DNA from: Arenicola marina
Lineage: Eukaryota; Annelida; Polychaeta; Arenicolidae
Assembly (NCBI GenBank): GCA_964019135.1
Contig: OZ025255.1
Coordinates: 43,926,811 to 43,990,810, forward strand
Length of the DNA stretch: 64,000 nucleotides
Direction: 5' to 3'
Shown here: piece after piece, positions 37,701 through 46,700 of the stretch
How the letters are laid out: each line of letters begins with the position of its first letter
How positions within the stretch are numbered: position 1 is the first letter of the stretch
Notes under the pieces: model-generated
The model's database searches: none
Told to the model about the DNA's origin: nothing
The model's input: the letters and a program-made list of their open reading frames with translations, nothing else
Translations under genes and position numbers: made by a program

Positions 37701-40700
37701 CTGGCCTTGGTCCTCGAGGTAAGCCCCTGTAGTCGGGCAGATATTCAGCCTGTCTGGCCCTTGTCCTCGAGGTAAGCCCTGTAGTCGGGCAGATATTCAG
37801 CCTGTGTGGCCCTTGTCCTCGAGGTAAGCCCCCGTAGTCGGGCAGATATTCAGCCTGTCTGGCCCTTGTCCTCGAGGTAAGCCCCTGTAGTCGGGCAGAT
37901 ATTCAGCCTGTCAGGCCCTTGTCCTCGAGGTAAGCCCCTGTAGTCGGGCAGATATTCAGCCTGTCAGGCCCTTGTCCTCGAGGTAAGCCCCTGTAGTCGG
38001 GCAGATATTCAGCCTGTCTGGCCCTTGTCCTCGAGGTAAGCCCCTGTAGTCGGGCAGATATTCAGCCTGTCAGGCCCTTGTCCTCGAGGTAAGCCCCTGT
38101 AGTCGGGCAGATATTCAGCCTGTCAGGCCCTTGTCCTCGAGGTAAGCCCCTGTAGTCGGGCAGATATTCAGCCTGTCTGGCCCTGGTCTTCGAGGTAAGC
38201 CCCTGTAGTCGGGCAGATATTCAGCCTGTCTGGCCCTGGTCCTCGAGGTAAGCCCCTGTAGCCGGGCAGATATTCAGCCTGTCTGGCCATGGTTCTCGAG
38301 GTAAGCCCCTGTAGTCGGGCGGATATTCAGCCTGTCAGGCCCTTGTCCTCGAGGTAAGCCCCCGTAGTCGGGCAGATATTCAGCCTGTCAGGCCCTTGTC
38401 CTCGAGGTAAGCCCCCGTAGTCGGGCAGATATTCAGCCTGTCTGGCCCTTGTCCTCGAGGTAAGCCCCCGTAGTCGGGCAGATATTCAGCCTGTCTGGCC
38501 CTTGTCCTCGAGGTAAGCCCCTGTAGTCGGGCAGATATTCAGCCTGTCAGGCCCTTGTCCTCGAGGTAAGCCCCTGTAGTCGGGCAGATATTCAGCCTGT
38601 CAGGCCCTTGTCCTCGAGGTAAGCCCCTGTAGTCGGGCAGATATTCAGCCTGTCAGGCCTTTGTCCTCGAGGTAAGCCCCTGTAGTCGGGCAGATATTCA
38701 GCCTGTCTGACCCTTGTCCTCGAGGTAAGCCCCTGTAGTCGGGCAGATATTCAGCCTGTCAGGCCTTTGTCCTCGAGGTAAGCCCCTGTAGTCGGGCAGA
38801 TATTCAGCCTGTCTGGCCCTTGTCCTCGAGGTAAGCCCCTGTAGTCGGGCAGATATTCAGCCTGTCAGGCCTTTGTCCTCGAGGTAAGCCCCTGTAGTCG
38901 GGCAGATATTCAGCCTGTGTGGCCCTGGTCCTCGAGGTAAGCCCTGTAGTCGGGCAGATATTCAGCCTGTCAGGCCCTGGTCCTCGAGGTAAGCCCTGTA
39001 GCCGATAAGATATTCAGCCTGTCTGGCCCTGGTCTTCGAGGTAAGCCCCTGTAGTCGGGCAGATATTCAGCCTGTGTGGCCCTTGTCCTCGAGGTAAGCC
39101 CCTGTAGTCGGGCAGATATTCAGCCTGTCTGGCCCTGGTCCTCGAGGTAAGCCCCTGTAGTCGGGCAGATATTCAGCCTGTCTGGCCCTTGTCCTCGAGG
39201 TAAGCCCCTGTAGTCGGGCAGATATTCAGCCTGTCAGGCCTTTGTCCTCGAGGTAAGCCCCTGTAGTCGGGCAGATATTCAGCCTGTGTGGCCCTGGTCC
39301 TCGAGGTAAGCCCTGTAGCCGATAAGATATTCAGCCTGTCTGGCCCTTGTCCTCGAGGTAAGCCCCTGTAGTCGGGCAGATATTCAGCCTGTCTGGCCCT
39401 GGTCCTCGAGGTAAGCCCCTGTAGTCGGGCAGATATTCAGCCTGTCTGGCCCTGGTCTTCGAGGTAAGCCCCTGTAGTCGGGCAGATATTCAGCCTGTCT
39501 GGCCCTGGTCCTCGAGGTAAGCCCCTGTAGCCGGGCAGATATTCAGCCTGTCTGGCCCTGGTCCTCGAGGTAAGCCCCTGTAGTCGGGCAGATATTCAGC
39601 CTGTGTGGCCCTGGTCCTCGATGTAAGCCCCTGTAGCCGGGCAGATATTCAGCCTGTCTGGCCCTGGTCCTCGAGGTAAGCCTTGTAGTCGGGCAGATAT
39701 TCAGCCTGTCTGGCCCTGGTCCTCGAGGTAAGCCCTGTAGTCGGGCAGATATTCAGCCTGTCTGGCCCTGGTCCTCGAGGTAAGCCCTGTAGTCGTGCAG
39801 ATATTCAGCCTGTCAGGCCCTTGTCCTCGAGGTAAGCCCCTGTAGTCGGGCAGATATTCAGCCTGTCAGGCCCTTGTCCTCGAGGTAAGCCCCTGTAGTC
39901 GGGCAGATATTCAGCCTGTTTGGCCCTGGTCCTCGAGGTAAGCCCTGTAGCCGGGCAGATATTCATTCAGCTTCGCCCAGTGGTATGGATGTGAAAGTTG
40001 GCCAGTCGCGCCCGTGAGAATTGGTTGATATGAAATTTATTTATTTACTGAGGATAGTGAATACACTAATCAATGGCCGTCTCAGTTACCACGTGATTTA
40101 TGTAATAACTATGTACTCGCCAGGCAGAGAGGCCTTAATTGTTGTTATCTCGTTGAAAATCAGTGCAATCCCATGATGTACTATTGACGTTGTGCCTAAA
40201 GTTTATGAACGATTTCCATTTCCAGGCTTTCGCGCGCAGTGGGTCTTAACATGGTTTATGTTTATATGTGAAATTTGGCTAGGTAGTTGTGTGAACTGCC
40301 CAAAATTATACCCTAATGCTGTTGTCCTGCTTGCAATCAACGCTTGGTGTCGCTGCGGTGTTGCAGGTGTCCCGGGAGAGGAACCAGGGTCGGCCTGTCT
40401 GGCAGTTACAGCAACAGCTGACTAAAGTACTGCAAGAACAGGAGAAAAAACCCAACCCTGTCACACAGAGAGTCAAGATCATCATGGTGAGTAGTGTGAC
40501 ATCACATTGAGGGTCAAGATCACCATGGTGAGTAGTGTGACGTCACATTGAGGGTCAAGATCATCATGGTGAGTAGTGTGACGTCACATCGAGAGTCAAG
40601 ATCATCATGGTGAGTAGTGTGACGTCACATTGAGGGTCAAGATCATCATGGTGAGTAGTGTGACGTCACATTGAGGGTCAAGATCATCATGGTGAGCAGT

Positions 40701-43700
40701 GTGACGTCATATTGAGGGTTAAGATTACCATGTTGAGTAGTGTGACGTCACATTGAGGTCAAGATCATCATCATGAGCAGTGTGACGTCACATTGAGGGT
40801 TAAGATCACCATGGTGAGTAGTGTGACGTCACATTAAAGGTCAAGATCACCATGGTGAGTAGTGTGACGTCACATTGAGGGTCAAGATCATCATGGTGAG
40901 TAGTGTGACGTCACATCGAGAGTCAAGATCATCATGGTGAGTAGTGTGACGTCACATTGAGGGTCAAGATCATCATGGTGAGTAGTGTGACGTCACATTG
41001 AGGGTCAAGATCATCATGGTGAGCAGTGTGACGTCATATTGAGGGTTAAGATTACCATGTTGAGTAGTGTGACGTCACATTGAGGTCAAGATCATCATCA
41101 TGAGCAGTGTGACGTCACATTGAGGGTTAAGATCACCATGGTGAGTAGTGTGACGTCACATTAAAGGTCAAGATCACCATGGTGAGTAGTGTGACGTCAC
41201 ATTGAGGGTCAAGATTTTCGTGGCTCAAGTGAATATTGGTTAAAATTAGATATATTGCGTATATATTTATATGCATGAGCAAATTCCAATCTTCGTCGAT
41301 AGGTGTATATACATATACATAATATTATATATATTTATATATATATATATGTAATATTATAACAGCAATGAACTTTTAACTGATCTTGCCCTTTTGCCCC
41401 CTCCTTCCCCGCCCCGCCTTCTGTCCCTCCAGTCTGCAGGGCTTGTGCTGGTGCACTACCACAGCCGCTATCTGGCTGGTGCCGCAGCCGACGATTCGGG
41501 GAGCGAGCTGACAGGCATGCCGGGAAGGATGACCAGTCTGCCCCAGGACTACATCAACCCGGAGAAACCTCTCTGGTACTTCTACATGCTCAAGTGAGTG
41601 CTCGCCTTGTTTATGTTGGGCTGTCGTTGGGCTTGTATGGGTCACCCAAGTGGCCGAGTAGGCATTGGGTTTCAGTATTGTCGAGTGTGCTCTGCTACGC
41701 CAACGAAAGCGGCCGGTGCGTGGTTCGAACCCCATCTGTGCAAATGCCATGTCTGTGCAGGATAAAGATCTCTTTCTTCACAAAGAGTGTGAAGTTACTC
41801 TCGGAGACTCCTATCTACCTTGACCCTTTCCATTGTCTGGATATGACCAACAGATGTTAACGCGTCCTACTTGAACCAAACCAAACCTTGGGCTTGATAT
41901 TTAATCAAAAAGGACAGGACCTTTAAAAAAGGACGACTATTTAGGAACACTTGCTAAACTTCAACTGAGAGAGATTCAACAAGTCCTTGATATAAATTTC
42001 CTATATTCAAGGGAAAACTGAAAATAGTGTGCGCCACCAGTTTCAATTTTAGTATTTCTGAAGCTTTTATCTCTTGTAAAATAGGATTGTGCTGATCCTA
42101 TTTGTATCCATTGTAGGATACAATGAAATAATATATAAGCATGTAATATGCAGGTATTATTGGTAGGTGATATTATGGCTCCTGTTGGGACGCGTCTCTG
42201 TATGTGTATGACCCATGTGTGGACGGGTTGATGACACCAAATCTCCGTCGTCTTACCGCAGACTGGCCTCCCCCAGTTTGGACTACTTGGTGACCCTGGG
42301 GCTAGGTCTGGTGCTGGCCGTCAAGTATATCTTCGTCGACGAGGAATGCGCGGACCCCAAGGAGGTACGGATTATGCGAGAGGATGGAGCCCCAGCCCAC
42401 CCCAAGGCCGACCCCCATCACCGTCCCCCCGCCGTGCTGGACACCTGTGACGGGGAGGAACCCATCACCCAGTCCGAGACGAGCGGGACGGCCTGGCAGG
42501 CGGCCCAGGCCGGGAAGACAGGTGAGTCCTGGCAGCTGTCTGGCAGACGGTCCACACTGCGACTGGTCGGGCGTAACCTGTGTGCACAGAAATGTGGCCT
42601 AAACGCCTTGATTGGTTGATTCAGTGACTGATTCATTCCCTGATATCATTGATTGATTGCTTGATTTATTGATGGATTCATTCACTGATTGATTTCATTC
42701 ATTGATGGATTCGTTCACTGATTCAGTGATTGATTCATTCAATTCACTGATTGATTTGATCGATTCTTTGACTGATTTCATTGATTGATTCATTTACTGA
42801 TTCATTGATTGATTCGTTCACTGATTGATTGATTGACTCATTCACTGACCCTGATTGATTCGTTCACTGATTCATTGATTCATTATTCATTCACTGATTG
42901 ATTGATTGATTCATACCGCTCCATGCATTTCAGCGTGCAATGTGCTGCACAACCCCGGTATGGGTGGGTGGGACTGCCACAGCACGCCCGAGTCAGGACT
43001 ATGTTTTAAGTATCCGTTCGCTTGCTGGACGGGCCGTGTAGTCATTCACCCCTTGCCATACCATCTGCCGTGCACCCACAACCCATCATGATATGCGTAG
43101 GGGTGTAGAGATCGGTGCGTTTGGTGGGGGAGTGGGTGGGGGGGTCAGAAACTCTGGTGTTTTCATGTGTTAAGGTGATGGGCTGGCTGGGTTGGTAGGG
43201 TAGGTGGCATGGTTGGGTTGGTAGGGTAGTTGCCGGGGTCAGATAGTTATAGTATTGGTTGCTCACAGTTCACGTTTTGCAATCTCTGTCGGAGCATTGG
43301 CTGCTCACAGTTCACGTTTTACAATCTCTGTCGGAGCAGTCGCTGCTTACAGTACATGATTCAGAATATCTGTCGGAGCACTGGTTGCTCACAGTTCAAG
43401 TTTTACAGTCTCTGTCGGAGCATTGGCTGCTTACAGTACATGTTTTAGAATCTGTCAGAGCATTGGTTGCTCATAGTACATGATTCATAATGGCTGTCGG
43501 AACATTAGTTGCTCACAGTTTATATTCCAGAATCTCTGTCGGAGCATTGGCTGCTCACAATACATGTTTTAGAATCTCTGTTGGGGACATTGGCTCCTCG
43601 CAGTACATGTTTTAGAATCTCTGTCGGAGCATTGGCTGCTCACAATACATGCTTTAGAATCTCTGTTGGGGACATTGGCTCCTCGCAGTACATGTTTTAG

Positions 43701-46700
43701 AATCTCTGTCGGAGCATTGGTTGCTCACAGTACACGTTTTACAAACTCTGTCGGAGCATTGGTTGCTCACAATACATGTTTTAGAATCTCTGTTGGGGAC
43801 ATTGGCTCCTCGCAGTACATGTTTTAGAATCTCTGTCGGAGCATTGGTTGCTCACAATACAGGTTTTAGAATCTCTGTTGGGGACATTGGCTCCTCGCAG
43901 TACATGTTTTACAATCTCTGTCGGAGCATTGGCTGCTTAAAGTACATGTTTTAGAATCTGTCGGAGCATTGGTTGCTCATAGTACATGATTCATAATGGC
44001 TGTCGGAACATTAGTTGCTCACAGTTTATATTTCAGAATCTCTGTCGGAGCATTGGCTGCTCACAATACAGGTTTTAGAATCTCTGTTGGGGACATTGGC
44101 TCCTCGCAGTACATGTTTTACAGTCTCCGTCGGAGCATTGGTTGCTTACAGTACACGTTTTACAAACTCTGTCGGAGCATTGGTTGCTCACAGTACATGT
44201 TTTAGAATCTCTGTTGGGGACATTGGCTCCTCGCAGTACATGTTTTAGAATCTCTGTCGGAGCATTGGTTGCTCACAATACATGTTTCAGAAACTCTGTC
44301 GCAGCATTGGTTGCTCACAGTACTAAAAGCCTATCCTTCCTGCATACGATGAACGTGCCCAAGCCAACGGACGCAACTCTTTTGGACAAGTACAAGAACG
44401 TTTAGTAGGCTGGCCTTGGCTAAAACTATAGCATGTGTTACCTTGTCTTGCCATGATATGCCTAAACTATTCCGCCGGCGACGAAGATGCAGAATATTTC
44501 GTTTTCTTTCTTGACCACAGTATTCCAGTTTTCAACACCGTTTCCAAATGACCCTTGGGCTTCAAGGTCCTTAACACTTTAAATAGTTTAAAGTAAATAA
44601 GTCAAATTATTTACCACTTTAGTTTCGCTGTATTCACCGAGGCACGGTGGCAGATGTACTGATTCGGCCAGAACACCGCGCCACCAGCCACTCCATTTTC
44701 TAGGCCACCGGAGACTAGAGGTACATGTAACATATCTCTATCACTTGCCTGGCAGGAAGGACTGTGAAATAGCCGTGGTAACGCGTTAACATAGTAATCC
44801 CCTAGCAAGGTTGACGGCATTCCGAGGTTGTTCATTACCCTAGGCCGCCCACCCGTCCCGTCTCGTGGACCAATAGCCTTCCCTCCCCTACCCTTTTCGT
44901 CATCCAGACTCCACGCTAACCCTGCGTGAGCTACCATAGCAACCAACCCCAGCCTGCCCGGCAGTCGACTGTCGGGGGTCAAAATCACGTGACACTGCTT
45001 GGGCGGTGAGATTTGTCTCGAATGATGGTGGACTGCTCAACCCGGCTGCCGAGTTCTGTTGTCGCACTGGGTCATGGCAGTGTTTTTTCGCACATTAATG
45101 TCCAGAAAGAGCTATACCCAATGACGGGACATTGAAAGCCTAACGTCCTTCGCCAGACAGGCGTGTTATTAGTGAATGGGAATATCGGTGAATACAGCGA
45201 GTCTAAACCTGTGTTATTGGCTTCTCAATAGCGCTCCACCAGACCGTTTTGTAAGGTGTACTTTGATTGGTTGATTCCGGAATACAAATTGGTCTATTCA
45301 CAGGGATATAAATAATAAACCTCGTTACTGCTCTTGGATAGCTGAACCTGCGGATACCGATATGGGATTGGATCTCTTGTAGCGTGTGGATAGGACTATT
45401 TCACGGCGTGTCTCACTTTCGTAGCTTTCGCTGTGTGTTTGCGCCGGGTCCTGGCACCCTCCATGGTTACCGCTACCATAGCAACCGCTAGCATAGCAAC
45501 GCGCATCACTAATGGCGGGTAGCAACCGGAGGGGCCGGAAGTCGTTGGATAAACGTCAAACGACTGTCGTCGGTATGACCGTGACGTCGCGCGCGTCGGC
45601 TGACCGACGTCGTAGAGAGTGTCGCGCGTCGACCGGTGACACTATACACCGTAGGGACAGTGACGTCATCGACAGTCGGCGCGGGGTGGCGCGGCCGTCG
45701 TTCTTGGAGGAGTACGGGACGGGGTTGGAGTCGGGGTCGGGGGAGGAGGAGGAGCCCGGGGAGATACGGGAGGACCAGAACACCGTTTTCCTCGGGCGCT
45801 GGATCTTCAAGTTCGTCCACATGCTGCACTCGGGGTACCGCTCGCTGGTCCACGTCATCAGTGGCCACGGTAAGTGAGGCTGGGGGCTGGGGGCGGGCGG
45901 CTTGAGGTTGGGGGCTGGCGGCTGGCGGCTGGGGGCTCGCGGCTGGGGGCCGGGGGCTGGCGACTGGGGGCAGGGGGCAGGTGTCACGTCGGTCAGGGTC
46001 GGTCTTTACTGGGATTCAGTGTTGATGTTTAGGGTTTTTATGTCGTATCGATCAGGGTCTGACCGAAGCGTTGTTTAGGGTCTGATATGGGCAGAGTGTT
46101 GCTGTGCAGTGTTTGACTGAGATTTAGTGTTGTCGCTCAGAGTCTGGTCTTATCGGTCGGTCAAGGTCTAACGTGGGCCGAGTATTGGCTATGAAGGCGC
46201 GGCTTGAGTCACCCGCGGTCAAACCATCCTCAGACAAGTGATGCCTCCTAGCCGACAACCCTGGCATCCCATTGGATCACAGCTCAAAGTCTTCCACCTG
46301 AGTGAGGTGGGCTGACAAGGCGAAAGGTGGAGGGTGGGGGTAGCTGAGCGTAGGTAGGGGTAGCCGAGCATGGGTGAGGGGTGGGGTGGCCATGTAAGTT
46401 GGTATGCTTAAACCTCCAGGGTGCCACGGTGTTTATCCCATTGGTGCACAAAGGTGGCATAAAACATAAATTCATCACCATTGTGCAGGTTTATAACAAG
46501 TCGATTCACCCACCAGACGTGCGACGCTGATCATGTGAAGCTGGCAACAGCTCCTCTAGTGTTCCTCGTTTGATATCATACACTGCATTGTAGGTGTATA
46601 AGAAACGCAATCTCCTTAACTTACAAAACGCTTTGTCAACATGGGCTAGTGTTGTTTAAAGCTGTTTATTCTATGCTTCCGGAATGTTGAAAGCAAACTT

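Noticed and set aside
31003-41215. CRISPR-like regular arrays
   Set aside because: Units are contiguous with no unique spacers, lie in introns of an animal gene, and contain exon sequence. These are minisatellites.
43230-44405. Several frames of 60-87 codons with [10 protein letters not shown]-type repeats
   Set aside because: Products of the 42-43-bp minisatellite. All three plus frames give similar repetitive peptides.
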